Of a DNA stretch of 64,000 bases, positions 30,050 through 40,516 are shown one piece after another. The stretch spans positions 62,001 to 126,000 of the forward strand of contig NZ_JALKIL010000005.1 in the NCBI RefSeq assembly GCF_023051105.1. The letters are read 5' to 3'. The notes beneath the pieces are model-generated. The model worked only from the letters and a program-made list of their open reading frames with translations. It was not told where the DNA came from and made no database searches. The position numbers and the translations under genes are program-made. Position 1 is the first letter of the stretch. Every line of letters begins with the position of its first letter. This DNA comes from Anaerobiospirillum sp. NML120449. GTDB lineage: Bacteria > Pseudomonadota > Gammaproteobacteria > Enterobacterales > Succinivibrionaceae.

Positions 30050-32264
30050 GATGTATCAGCACTTCTTCTTTCCTGAGTACCGGGAATACGGTGCAACAGC
30101 TCAACTGTCCGTTTAGCTCAGGTCAGGCACAGACTGCTGTGCCAGGCAGGGATAAACAACTACAGACGGCCTGATAACAGGCATCCCGATTACTTTGCTC
30201 TGAACGCATGCCCCCATGACAATATGCAGTACAGCCCTGCTGACAGCAAACCCGCTGACCACAGGACAAAGCCTCAGAGCGCATGGTCTCACAAGGACAA
30301 ATCCCACAGCAGGCTGCACGCAGCACAAATGCTGACCTCCATACTGACCTCATGGCGTGTGACAGGGCAGACAGGCAGGTAAAGTGCTCTCCTTACTAAA
30401 AAACAGCCAGTTTACGGATAAAGCGCATACAGTCCTGCCGCTAAAACAAAGCAGCAACTGCACAGACAGTTCCGTAAGGCGTGCATTGAAACATAGCCGA
30501 TTTGTCAGCACTGCCGGGCAGCACAGTACAAATCACAAAGCATGTAGTCAGGCACGGACAGCAACCGTGCTGACTGCTTTCATTATAAGGCAGGGTCAGT
30601 GGAAAAACTAAACAATCCTTTTTGCACAAAGGATCTGCGGCCTCAAAACGTGCACCAGAACACATTAATGCAATTTAACAGTGCCCTTCCTGTTATTTTG
30701 TTCACGGCAACTTTTGCAAATATTTAAGATAAAAAAATCCCATATATGAGCCGTTTTCCGCAATATTCGCAAATATGACAGCGTCCATTCAGGCAAATGT
30801 ACTTAAAATACCAGTTGCGCATTACTCAATCACTTGTCAGACAACCACCATAGCCATAACAGGAAACTTTTGCTTCCAACACTATCGCGCCGCATATCGG
30901 CACTCATCAGTGACTCCGGACATACAGCGATAGATACCGATATCATCTGGCACGGACATTTATTTCAATCAAAAAAATAAATTACCACCCGGATCATACT
31001 GTCGCCCCTCCGCTACCACCAGCCGGCATCCTCTGAAACAACAAAGCCAGAACAACACTGCTCACTGGCCAAAACATACCACCCACTGCCCCACCCCCAT
31101 CACATACTGGGAGCGCACAGCCAACTCCCCTCCATCAGGGTCGACATATCAGCATCACAGGTACTAACCTTGATGGCAGGATCAGTCGCAGCCCTTTGAG
31201 ATGTCAGTTCAATGCCGCAAAAATGATAAGCCTCAGAATCCCCTGCATACGGCCACGACATCAGACACATAGTGCAGCAAGGCCATGCTCAGGCGCACAG
31301 TAAGGGCACAAGGGGCTTATGCTCAGAGAACCATGAGTACAGCCTCGTAAGTGCTCAGCAGCATGCTCCTGATACATGGTTACAGACAGGGAGAATACGG
31401 CCGCACGTCCGGACCACAGTAAAGACGTGGTCCTTGCCTTATGACCAGGACAGCAAGAAAGACAGCCAGCATAGCTCAGTCCTGAGGTCACTGTTGCCCT
31501 TTTGCAAGTTCAGGCTGACCATAGCCATGGGGAAGTGATGGCTGGAGCAGGAGGTGGTACCTGGCCTTTGCATAAGGCCTGATGTCCTGAACGATTGGCC
31601 CATCAGGCCACTCTTACTCATGGCAGAAACTGATAGATGGGAAACGTGGAGAGCTGGTGACCGGGCTTTTGCTTATGGCCGTATGGCTTGATGCCCGAGT
31701 CATGAGGTCACTATTGCCCTTTGGCTCAGGCTGGTGGACTGGAGCTGTGTGGCAGGTGGGGTTTTTGCCTTTGCATAAGGCTGGATGGCCTGGACGACGT
31801 GTCCCTCTTGCAGCTGTTACCACTGGGCGGAAACTGGTAGATGGGAAACGTAGAGAGCTGGGGCCTGGGTCTTTGCTGAGGAGACGGATGGCCCGCAGGC
31901 CCGAATCCAGGTTTTTATGCGCAGCTGGCTATGGCTGGCTTGACGGGCAGCTGCTGGAGACGGCTGGTTATGCGCATTGGCGGTGGCAAGGTCAACATGG
32001 TACGAGGCACATGCCAGAGAATGCTGGTATGGAGATATGGGGCGGAGCTGCTTTGCTTCCTGGCATGATCATCCAGCATGGCTGCCAGTAATGGGCGGCT
32101 GCTCCCCGGATGTATGGCTTGCTGCTGGTTATGGCGTGGATTCTCTTTGACTCCTGGCTCTCTTTGACGCCGGGCTGAGGCGCGATGCGCATTGTTAAGC
32201 CCATGGGACAGTACCTGCATGCTGTCAGACCTGAGCATGGCTGTAACCGGCATAAGGGGACGAG
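30050..32264. other. Gene-free spacer, 2.2 kb
   Basis: No supported gene. An AT-rich island at 30690-30860 (with AAATATT words and CGGCAACTTTTGCAAAT) contrasts with GC-rich flanks and might be the real promoter region of chemoreceptor 2, 650 bases upstream. The second half holds a diverged duplication at 31483-31880. Confidence 0.5.
31483..31880. repeat. Diverged tandem duplication, about 205-220 bp
   Basis: Paired phrases in the same order are TGAGGTCACT(G/A)TTGCCCTTT at 31483 and 31703, TTGCATAAGG at about 31568 and 31771, and GATGGGAAACGT(G/A)GAGAGCTGG at 31636 and 31840. Offsets of about 203-220 show indels since duplication. No coding potential was recognised. Confidence 0.8.
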
Positions 32265-34352
32265 TCAGCTCAGGGGGCTGTCGGGGTCATAGCCCATAAG
32301 GTAAGTACCGGCCGGGCAGATCTGTTTTAGTTTGCGGGCAAAGATCAGGTCAGAACGTGAAGGCTCGCTTCCCTTGATGGAACGCACCCAGCGCTCCATA
32401 CGGGGAAAGCACTGTGTCAGCCAGTAAGGCAGGGGACGCAAGCACAGCAGCCTGTGGGCTGACAGTATACTGTCCATACAGGAGCGCACTGTGGCTCTGT
32501 CTGTCAGGGTATGCGTACTGACTGTCTCCATAGCATCTGCTGACGCGGCTGCTGGGGCTGCCCCTGATTTCTCCGCCATCTTTTCTGCTGCGGCTGATGC
32601 CGGTACTGATGCTGATGTCTGCACAGCCGCTGCCTGCTCAAGGGCGTCAGGCAGGGCGCTCTGCCTGCGCTGATGATCGGTGCAGGGGCGGTACAGCTGC
32701 TGCTTAAGCTGCTGTGCAAGCTCACAGCCGCAGCTGAAGTCCCATTTAACTGTCTGCCACCACTGAGGCAGCTGACTGCCAAGGTCAGAAGCTTCCTTAA
32801 ATAATACGCAGGCGTAGTGGGCCAAAACGGCAGCCAGTTCTGACCAGGCCCGGTCGCAGCTGTCGTGGCCCGCTGCAGCGTCCTGGTCCTTTGAGGCAAC
32901 ACTTAAAGCTCCTGAGGACGCATGCCGGGCTGATGGCGGTGCAGCAGCGGTGCGTCCTGCAGTTTGCTCAGGCCCTGCCTTGCTCTGACCTGAACGCACA
33001 GGGGCACTGCACTCCAAAGTCGCAACAGGGCCTGCTCTTGAGCTGGCGCAGGCGCGGCCCTGGACAGATACAGGTCTAATTGCAGGCTCGCCTGTAACAG
33101 ACAGAGCTCCGTCAGCTGCATCTGCAGCTGGTGTATCTGCTGCACGTACAGCTGCAATATGCACAGCTGCACCAGATTCACCAGCGGCTGCGCTCAGAGC
33201 TGACATAGCTCCACTGCTGTCTCCTGTCAGGTATGGGCCAGAGGCCCTGACGCTGTAATAGGCCCAGCCGCTGTCAGGGGACGGTTGCCGGTCGGACAGG
33301 GAGCGTAAGTGAGGCTGGCCGCTTATTGTCTTTGTCTGGTATCTGCAGAGAGCCAATGACTTGCCTGACCTTGCCGCAGGGTGCTGATGGCGGGCCGGGC
33401 GGCCAGCATGAGTCGCACTATGATCAGCATGGGGCGCGCGGCTGCCAGAGTAAGCTGCGCTGTACCTGCCTGTTGAGGCAGGGGCATGTTGATTAGCCGC
33501 AGCCGCAGCAGCGCTGCGCTTGAGGTCAGACCAGCACTCTGATGCGCACACAGTGGAACTGAGCAGCGCTGCAAGGTTAATCAGACGGCACAGGGCTGCA
33601 TCAAGGGCCCGGATACGCGCAGTAACCTCCAGCACCTGATCCTGACGTCCACTCTGGCTCAGTTTTCCTCGAGAGTACTCAATACAGGCAGCCATGATGA
33701 TATCGTTTAAATAGACTCCGCCCAGAGCACAGGCATGAGCAAGAGAATCCATAGTCAGGGCAATGGTCCTGACATCGCAGGTAAGTGCCGGGCTTTCAGC
33801 TGTGCCGTCTCTGACAGCTGTGTCAGCACTGACAGCCCTGCCAGCTGTGCCACCCATGACATCTGTGCCACCCCTGTTACCTCTGCCAGCTGTGCCACCA
33901 GTGTCACTCATATCAGCCCTGTAATCTTTACCACTGTGTTCTGCAGCTGGCGCTGCCTCAGATTGTGATTGAGGTTCTGGTCCTGATAGCGCCTTTTCCG
34001 GGGATAAGGTGAGCGCAGCTGCCCTGGCTGATTGTTCAAGGGAAGCGACTGTGCTCTGGTGTTCAGCGGTACACCGTTGTGCAACAGCGCGCTGGTATGA
34101 AGCGGTGCTCCGGGGCGCAGCCGTCTTTCGTAAAGGGTACTGTGGGACAGGGCAGGAAGGCCGTTCCTGGAGAGGATCAGTTGCAGGCACGGTCTGCAGA
34201 GGCAGGAGTTTTTGCAGCAGCTTATCAGGGGAGAAATTTGCGCTTTGCGCCAGTTCATTAATATGGGCAAAAGAAATGCTGCTCAGCAGCTCCAGCACGC
34301 TGTGAGTATTTAGATCTTTGAGGGTGGCAGGGACAAGATATGGCCCTTTCAA
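32265..34352 (-). CDS. Unknown protein, W-W family member 1 (long, with low-complexity insertions)
   Basis: Not recognised. About 695 residues, no signal peptide or transmembrane helix, so probably cytoplasmic. It shares marks with the next three genes: an N-terminal THSVLELLSSISFAHINELA segment (about 16-36), the block LTMDSLAHACALGGVYLND (about 195-215, like ALDSLAVCGCHINSH in member 4), LPQWWQTVKW near 528-537, and the C-terminal CFPRMERWVRSI (like AVPGMNKWVKKL). Between them lie long Ala/Ser/Gly/Arg-rich stretches (about 55-185 and 290-490), which roughly double its length. The start is probably TTG at 34352, after a weak GGA, since no ATG fits; this is uncertain. It is the last of four genes in the direction of transcription. 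Confidence 0.65.
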   Translation of the reverse strand: MKGPYLVPATLKDLNTHSVLELLSSISFAHINELAQSANFSPDKLLQKLLPLQTVPATDPLQERPSCPVPQYPLRKTAAPRSTASYQRAVAQRCTAEHQSTVASLEQSARAAALTLSPEKALSGPEPQSQSEAAPAAEHSGKDYRADMSDTGGTAGRGNRGGTDVMGGTAGRAVSADTAVRDGTAESPALTCDVRTIALTMDSLAHACALGGVYLNDIIMAACIEYSRGKLSQSGRQDQVLEVTARIRALDAALCRLINLAALLSSTVCASECWSDLKRSAAAAAANQHAPASTGRYSAAYSGSRAPHADHSATHAGRPARHQHPAARSGKSLALCRYQTKTISGQPHLRSLSDRQPSPDSGWAYYSVRASGPYLTGDSSGAMSALSAAAGESGAAVHIAAVRAADTPAADAADGALSVTGEPAIRPVSVQGRACASSRAGPVATLECSAPVRSGQSKAGPEQTAGRTAAAPPSARHASSGALSVASKDQDAAAGHDSCDRAWSELAAVLAHYACVLFKEASDLGSQLPQWWQTVKWDFSCGCELAQQLKQQLYRPCTDHQRRQSALPDALEQAAAVQTSASVPASAAAEKMAEKSGAAPAAASADAMETVSTHTLTDRATVRSCMDSILSAHRLLCLRPLPYWLTQCFPRMERWVRSIKGSEPSRSDLIFARKLKQICPAGTYLMGYDPDSPLS

Positions 34353-35448
34353 AGGCTGTTCCAGAATTGTTCCTTATTAAGCAGAGGCAGCTTGCACCTG
34401 TCAGTGTACAGGCTGAAGCGCAGGCGCGGATAACAGCTAACCTGGCACAGGTAACAGCTCACATGGTGCAGGTATCAGCCCCCAAGGCTGTGTACAGACG
34501 CATGAGGTAAGGATCTGCATGGCACAGGGCAGGTCGTTCTTTCAGACTGGAAGGCATACGGGGAGCATGCCACGAACCGGTCCCTAAATGCACAGCCGGT
34601 CAGGGCCGTAAGGCAGTTGCAGCATGGCCAGGCAGGGTCGCTCAAAGTGCACTGTCCCCAGAAAATACTCGACAACAGCTGGGCATCAGAGAGGCATCAA
34701 AGGGATATGGGCCTGCAGCGGACAATGAGCATACAGCGCACAATGAGACCACATCCGGATATGTGCCTGCACTGGGATATGTGCCTGCAGCCGGCCCTGT
34801 GCTCGAGTTTGCGCGTACTGAGCCATTACGGCTCTGCATGTCAGTCCTCCCAAGGTCGGGTACAGCACAACAGCCGGGGCAGGGTGCAGCTTGCGGCTGC
34901 AGGAGCTCCGGTGCTGAGCATGACCGTACTTTCGTCTGAGCATACGGTAATGACAGTGCTGGCTGATGCTGTCTGGGTATAGGTGCGACTGCTCTGTAGG
35001 TAAAGAGTCCAGATGCCCTGTGCTGCCTTGCAGCCATGTGACCGCTCTGCTCACATGGGGCGGCTGTGCTCACCAGATGCCCTGTGCTGCCTTGCAGCCA
35101 TGGGGCAGCTGTGCTCACCTGGTGCCTGCCGCGCACGGTCATAAGCCTGTGGACACAGGTTTATGGGCAGCACTGGCAGTTAGGGAGAGCATGGGTAATG
35201 ATGCTCACGCTGCCATGGGGCGGGGCGGCAATGGACGAGGGCCTGCATGGCCTTGACAGCCGCCAGGGACGGGCGGCTGCCTGGCTTCATGGCTGCCTGG
35301 GTCGGACTGCTGTCAGGCACATGAGTGAGCGCAGTGACTGGTGCAGTGGCGGCGCTGGACAGACAGGCCGGACAGCAGTTGCTCATGCCAGGCGCCAGGG
35401 CATATCCGGTGGCTCAATCAGGTCATGAGCATGTGAAACTGAGTCTGT
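34353..35448. other. Spacer between W-W members 1 and 2
   Basis: No supported gene. A direct repeat of about 64 bp is at 35011-35130 (AGATGCCCTGTGCTGCCTTG at 35011 and 35075). Near 34700-34800 GGATATGTGCCTGCA is doubled. Confidence 0.5.
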
Positions 35449-36483
35449 TCAGAGAATCTTGGCCAGTTTTATCAAATCTTTGATCCCGGGAGCCATATAG
35501 TGCAGGCTGTCAACTACATATTCCTTGTCAAGCCCCTCTATGAAAGCGTCGAGCAATGCATCTCCTGTGTAAGGACACATCAGGGTTTTGGCGCTGACTT
35601 CTTTGAACCTTCTGAGCAGATTACGCTTCATGCCAGGTTCAGCGGCAATTGAATTCCTTTTAAGGAAGAACTGCTGCTCATACAGTGCCGCAATAACCTC
35701 TGATGGAAGTTTAAAATGCGCAAGCTTAATGCTTACCATACGCAGCTTTTCGAGCATTCTGGCACCTGTTTCAAGCTCAGGACGGGCAAGCAGCTCTTCA
35801 CATTGCTTCTTCATACCTGGTACGGAAAAATCATACTGATAATCAGGATTTTCAGCCCTTCTTGCAATGATGTACTTGCACTGCCTGAGGGCATAAATAT
35901 CAGCAGCCGGATACTTGAGCTCAGGTACCTTCCACCACTGCGGCAGATTCTCCTCAAGAAGATAATGGGCTTCATTGATTCGTGCCTGAAACATGGCCAG
36001 CACACGGTAAAGGTAAAGCTGCCCCACAGTCATGGCCTCTCCCTTGTGTTTTAAGATAAACACCTGATCTAACATAATATCCATGGCTTTCTGGATATTG
36101 TTAAGGGCAACCAGACGGGCAGCAGTATTAAGAAAGATCTCTTCCTGCTCAGGGGTTTTGATCTTCTTTCTTGCAATCAGAGCACCGGCAGTAACCATTC
36201 TGACGTCGAAGATCTGTCCGTACTTTGGCATTGGTGTTTTGACAAATCTGATAAAAGGAATGTACCTGTCCATCTCTTCTTTGAAGAAATTGATGACCGG
36301 CTCGTGGAAGTCATCAGGCACAGGAACTCCGGCAAGCAAAGGTACCAGCTCCAGATCGGTGTCTGTTTTCATGCTGCGGAACACCTCAAAATCAGGATGA
36401 CTGTAAGCAGCCTCGACTTTATCCAGCACAGTAAGAACATCTAAGCTCTCCACTTGAGCAAGACATTGCTCCACTGAACTCAT
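35449..36483 (-). CDS. Unknown protein, W-W family member 2
   Basis: Not recognised. 344 residues, mostly helical in appearance, soluble. The N-terminus MSSVEQCLAQVESLDVLTVL aligns with MSSIDQCQAEVKGFDTDTVV of member 3; both then have GVP(V/L)PDD near 50-65, and LP(Q/E)WWK(V/L)PE at the same position (about 180-188). Near the C-terminus MAPGIKDLIKL matches the PG-containing motif of the family. The ATG at 36483 is chosen because TTGGAG precedes it at good distance; a TTG four codons upstream is that ribosome site itself. Members 2 and 3 are the closest pair. Function unknown. Confidence 0.8.
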   Translation of the reverse strand: MSSVEQCLAQVESLDVLTVLDKVEAAYSHPDFEVFRSMKTDTDLELVPLLAGVPVPDDFHEPVINFFKEEMDRYIPFIRFVKTPMPKYGQIFDVRMVTAGALIARKKIKTPEQEEIFLNTAARLVALNNIQKAMDIMLDQVFILKHKGEAMTVGQLYLYRVLAMFQARINEAHYLLEENLPQWWKVPELKYPAADIYALRQCKYIIARRAENPDYQYDFSVPGMKKQCEELLARPELETGARMLEKLRMVSIKLAHFKLPSEVIAALYEQQFFLKRNSIAAEPGMKRNLLRRFKEVSAKTLMCPYTGDALLDAFIEGLDKEYVVDSLHYMAPGIKDLIKLAKIL

Positions 36484-37636
36484 GTTTTTCTCCAAAATTA
36501 AAGTTTTTCACAAAAGGCCACGCAGGCACAGTTCCCAGCCGCCGGCCGCCAGCCAATGGCGGCGGATGCGGCTGCAGCAGCGACAGCAGCTGTAATTCAG
36601 GCCGTCTGACAGTCCTTGACAAGGTCTTTGATGCAGATATGCCAGCACTCTGCTGCCCGAACTTTATGCAGCCCTGCCTGCACTCTGCTGCCCGGACTTC
36701 ATGCAGCCCTGCCTGCAATCTTCATCCTGGAATTCATGCAGCCCTGTCTGCAATCTCCGGCCTGATCTTTCATGTCGACCTCCCCGAACTCTTCAATTAA
36801 GTTCTCAGTGCAGCAGTCCCTGCAGACGGCCTGCAGGGTAGCTGATGGTATGTGGGACAACATTTCAAGGCAACACTCTTGTCTCTGCAGACTCAGAGCC
36901 GCTCTGGAACCTGCACAGTAGCGGATGAAAGAGGGCAGCGCTTATTGTGTCGACATAAGGCTACAGAAGCAGGAGGCTGTAAAGCACAGTCTGCCACTGA
37001 CCAGTCAATGGAACATGGCGCACAGCTGTAAGCTGGCCGTAACCATAGCATTTGTTGCCCGGCAATGCCCTGCATGCCCATGCAGCGACCGCAGGCGCAG
37101 ATGCAAATGCGGCCGCAGATGCAAATGCAGGGGCAGGGGCTGGGGCAGAGCCTGGCGCCTCAGTTTGCGCAGCTGCTGGCTGGGCCGCCTCAATGGCTGC
37201 TTCTTCCCTGTCAGGTAAGGTGTTTACGTACTGGTCAGGGGCTTACCGGCACAATCTGGGCAGGCAGGGCGACAGTGCGGGACGGATGCCGGAGTGAAGT
37301 TCAAGCAAGCCAGGGTGACAGGTTCAGGCAGTGGGGATGTAATCTCAGGCAGCTGCTCACCAGGGACAGCTGCCTGCAGGGCAGTATTATCACAGAGAAG
37401 TAAAGGTGGACATGGAACTGGCACTGACTCAAATATAGGCTGCCGGGCTGGCTTACTGTAATGCATGAAATGCCCCGGCAAAGCCGTGAAAGCTGCCGGG
37501 GCTGTCCGAGCGGACCGGGTCGTCAGAGTCGTCCGAATCGTCAGAGCTGCCAGAGCCGTCAGAGCTGTCAGATGTTACATGTCATCAGGCCTGAGCAGGC
37601 CTGACCTGTGCTCTGATCGGTGCCCGGCCCTGCAGA
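36484..37636. other. Spacer between W-W members 2 and 3
   Basis: No supported gene. Repeats of about 35 bp at 36645-36765 (ATGCAGCCCTG at 36665, 36701 and 36736; CACTCTGCTGCCCG twice). A G/C/A-only stretch of GCAGATGCAAATGC words is at 37090-37150. A 9-bp periodic GTCAGAGCT run is at 37520-37575. Confidence 0.5.
36645..36765. repeat. 35-bp degenerate tandem repeat, about 3 copies
   Basis: ATGCAGCCCTG(C/T)CTGCA recurs at about 36665, 36701 and 36736, and CACTCTGCTGCCCG at 36646 and 36681. It lies in the upstream region of W-W member 2. Confidence 0.75.
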
Positions 37637-38581
37637 TCACATTATGAACTGATACTTGTCAAGGTGATGGAAGTACTCAAGAGTGGAGCAAAATTCCCCG
37701 AATGTATCAAGCTTCCTGCGATCGATGCTCTCGTCAGGCTCAATTGCAGGACTTTTCATATGAGTTTTCAGTCCTGGAACTGCATTTATTACATTCTCAG
37801 GCAGTTTGAGCCCGTACAGTGCTTCTATTTTGCTTTCGATGAGATCTTCATCAGTCATGGATCTTTTACCTTCCTTGATGAGGTCAAGGTAGTCACCGTA
37901 CAATTTTGCAACGGAATGAGCCAGAACAATCTGAGGCTCGCTGTATTGTGACAATACAATCCTGACGCACGAAATCATGCAGAAAATATATGCATTACTG
38001 GCAGAGAGCTCTGCCTCTGGCAATTTCCACCACTCTGGCAAATTATCCTCAAGCATTACCAGCTGCTCCAGAAGTCGTATCTGATATAAGGCCAGCACAG
38101 CTGAAAAATAATCATGACCTGCTGTCAGCTCAAGCTTCATGAGAGAGATTGCATGCTGTTTTATCAGTCTTTCCAGTACTGTCTGCATATTGGACATGAG
38201 CGTCAGAGCACTGACTGTTTCGAAAAATTGCACCTCCTGCCTGGCATCTTTAATACTGCCATTTGCAATCAGACCGGCAGCCATCACCAGTCGGGCTGCA
38301 ATTATCGAAGCAGAGAAATGTGAGCTGTTCTGGAGCATGAATCTGACAGAGAACTGTTTGCCAAATAAATCTCGTGTGGCAGCCATAACCTTGCTGCCAT
38401 CATCAGGCAGGGGGACGCCAAGTATTTCGGCCATGGTCTGATGGCTCAAATCATACACTTTACCGTCACGCTCATTGAGCGCGGCATATTCAGGATGGAG
38501 CATGGCCTCCTGCAGTTTAAGCACCACTGTGTCAGTGTCAAAACCTTTCACTTCTGCCTGGCATTGATCAATTGAACTCAT
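37637..38581 (-). CDS. Unknown protein, W-W family member 3
   Basis: Not recognised. 314 residues, no membrane helices or signal peptide. Shares with member 2 the N-terminus (MSSIDQCQAEV), LGVPLPDD, and DNLPEWWKLPE at about 180-190; with members 2 and 4 it shares AVPGLKTHMKS near the C-terminus. The true start is the ATG at 38581, preceded by GAAGGA, not the much earlier frame start near 39007, whose added 142 residues are spacer translation. No terminator was found after it. Confidence 0.8.
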   Translation of the reverse strand: MSSIDQCQAEVKGFDTDTVVLKLQEAMLHPEYAALNERDGKVYDLSHQTMAEILGVPLPDDGSKVMAATRDLFGKQFSVRFMLQNSSHFSASIIAARLVMAAGLIANGSIKDARQEVQFFETVSALTLMSNMQTVLERLIKQHAISLMKLELTAGHDYFSAVLALYQIRLLEQLVMLEDNLPEWWKLPEAELSASNAYIFCMISCVRIVLSQYSEPQIVLAHSVAKLYGDYLDLIKEGKRSMTDEDLIESKIEALYGLKLPENVINAVPGLKTHMKSPAIEPDESIDRRKLDTFGEFCSTLEYFHHLDKYQFIM

Positions 38582-39418
38582 ATCTAATCCTTCAAAATGG
38601 AGGGTTGGAACATCCCCCAAAAAATACTTACCTTCAAATTCTGGAAAGCAAAATAAACCAGTCAAAACTCCTGGCACGGCCCAGGACTGATACCTGGCGT
38701 CCTGAACACTACAGCAGAGCCTCATCACCTCAGTATCACAGCGCCCTGAAGGCCTCTGCATGACGACATCAACCATTATGCACAAAACTGGCAATACCAT
38801 GCAGTGCCGTTCAGCACGCAGCACAATGCAGTGCATGCCAGTGCTGTGCACGGCCGCGCGGTTCAGTGAGTGCATATCAGTGACGGAAAACATCCGCATG
38901 ATGCCCAAGGATGCCACAGTCTGCACAGGGCTGCACCATGCCCATTCAGGCCAGTGCAGCTGCGCCAGTGGCATCATGCTTTTCAAACCGGCCTTGCCTG
39001 CCCGCACCTGAATAAGACTGACATCCGGCCAAAGAGCAAGTGCTCATAGCTGAGCATCAACATCACAACAGGATTTGCTGAGCCTGTCAAAGCCCTGCAA
39101 CCATGAACCGGTCATGAGCGGCAGGGCTGAGCAGGTCGTGGACCTGCAGGCATGAACCGGTAAGACTGGCCAGGCTGAGCAGGTTAAAGACTGGATGGGC
39201 TGGCAAAGATGGTATTGCTGATGGATGTCAGGCACAGGACCGTGGCCGTGCCAGGACCTGTGCCATGGCGCGGGGCAGGGAGCGGCCAGGGATGAGTACA
39301 GCCCCTGAGATGTGGTTGAAACCGGTGATGGGGCTGTGATCCTGCCTGTGCCCCTGGCAGTGTCTTGGGCTGGGGCTGTGACCATGGCTATATACGGTGC
39401 CGGGACTGCTCTGGTCTG
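38582..39418. other. Spacer between W-W members 3 and 4
   Basis: No supported gene. A repeat of about 48 bp is at 39100-39195 (CATGAACCGGT at 39102 and 39151; GGCTGAGCAGGT at 39125 and 39173). Confidence 0.5.
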
Positions 39419-40516
39419 TTATTTTTGGATGCCCAGGCTCTTGCCCATATAGCAGGTGCCTTTGCCAATGTGGCTCTTTATGAGCTCTACCAGAGCACGT
39501 TTGACATTCCTGTTGGTTGCCAGAGGCAGCTTTTTAACCCACTTGTTCATACCAGGTACGGCCCCCACCAGAGCTGGTGGCAAATCGATCCTCCTGAGGG
39601 CGTCAAAGTACTTCAGGCCTACTGCCTGTGTCACTCTGCAGGTGTCAGTAAAAAAGAAGACCATTGAGATCATGTCCGGATCCATTGGACCCTCGACATC
39701 ATAGATGATGGAGTGGCGCAGCTGATGCTCCATATCGCGGGCAAAAGGCTCAATATTCAGTCTGAACCTGCCTTCTGACCACCATGGCTCAAGGGACTTT
39801 TCAAATTCAACAAAGCCCTTTGAAATTACGGCAATCATAAACAGGCAGGTAAGCTTGATGGCAGCACACTGTACTGTGGTCAGAGTCATATAATCATTGC
39901 CCTGGCGCAGCTTGCAGTAAATCTTGGCAAGACGGCTGATCACAAGGTCATAACGCTTAACCTGGTCAAGCACCTGACCGACAGTATTCATCCGCTCTTC
40001 AGTCTTGATTTTGCCGATATTGATGAGATAACAGGCCATCAGCACATGGGAGTTTATATGACAGCCGCAGACGGCCAGGCTGTCAAGAGCAAGACTGGTA
40101 GTCTCCTGAGGAGGACACATGAAAAAGCCTCGGACACCACGAACCTCGTCCGCATTCTCAATCTCAGGTGCCTTGAAGAGCTCCATGATTTTGTGCGCAG
40201 CAATTATACCTGGTCCATTGTCATCGTCCTCATCGGCACTGACAGCAGCCTTACTGCCATCCTGCCCCTTCTGCCCCTCAGGTGCCTGTGCGGCCTCAGA
40301 CGGGCGGGTCAGATTTTCAATGAACTCAGGACTGATGCCCTCAATCATGGACATAATCTGCTCTACATCAAGGCTGTCAGCATAAGTATCAAGGACCTTG
40401 AGAGTATCGGCATCATCCTTGTTACGATCGGCATAGTTCTCCCTGAGATTTTCTGCGGTACCAGAAATAAAGTTCTGAAGTTTGACCAGCTTTTCAATGT
40501 CGTTATTGCCCTTCAT
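39419..40516 (-). CDS. Unknown protein, W-W family member 4
   Basis: Not recognised. 365 residues, soluble. Layout: N-terminal SLDVEQIMSMIEGISPEFIE (about 50-70), an acidic linker (SADEDDDNG near 100), the block ALDSLAVCGCHINSHVLMAC shared with member 1, KSLEPWW near 240-246, and the C-terminal LPPALVGAVPGMNKWVKKL. The ATG at 40516 has AGGAG ten bases upstream. First gene of the row in the direction of transcription; each gene of the row has its own ribosome site and is separated by 0.8-1.2 kb, so they may be separate units. Confidence 0.8.
   Translation of the reverse strand: MKGNNDIEKLVKLQNFISGTAENLRENYADRNKDDADTLKVLDTYADSLDVEQIMSMIEGISPEFIENLTRPSEAAQAPEGQKGQDGSKAAVSADEDDDNGPGIIAAHKIMELFKAPEIENADEVRGVRGFFMCPPQETTSLALDSLAVCGCHINSHVLMACYLINIGKIKTEERMNTVGQVLDQVKRYDLVISRLAKIYCKLRQGNDYMTLTTVQCAAIKLTCLFMIAVISKGFVEFEKSLEPWWSEGRFRLNIEPFARDMEHQLRHSIIYDVEGPMDPDMISMVFFFTDTCRVTQAVGLKYFDALRRIDLPPALVGAVPGMNKWVKKLPLATNRNVKRALVELIKSHIGKGTCYMGKSLGIQK

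Noticed and set aside
38582..39007. 142-residue N-terminal extension of W-W member 3
   Set aside because: The homologous start MSSIDQ with a GAAGGA ribosome site lies at 38581; the extension has no similarity to member 2 and is spacer translation.
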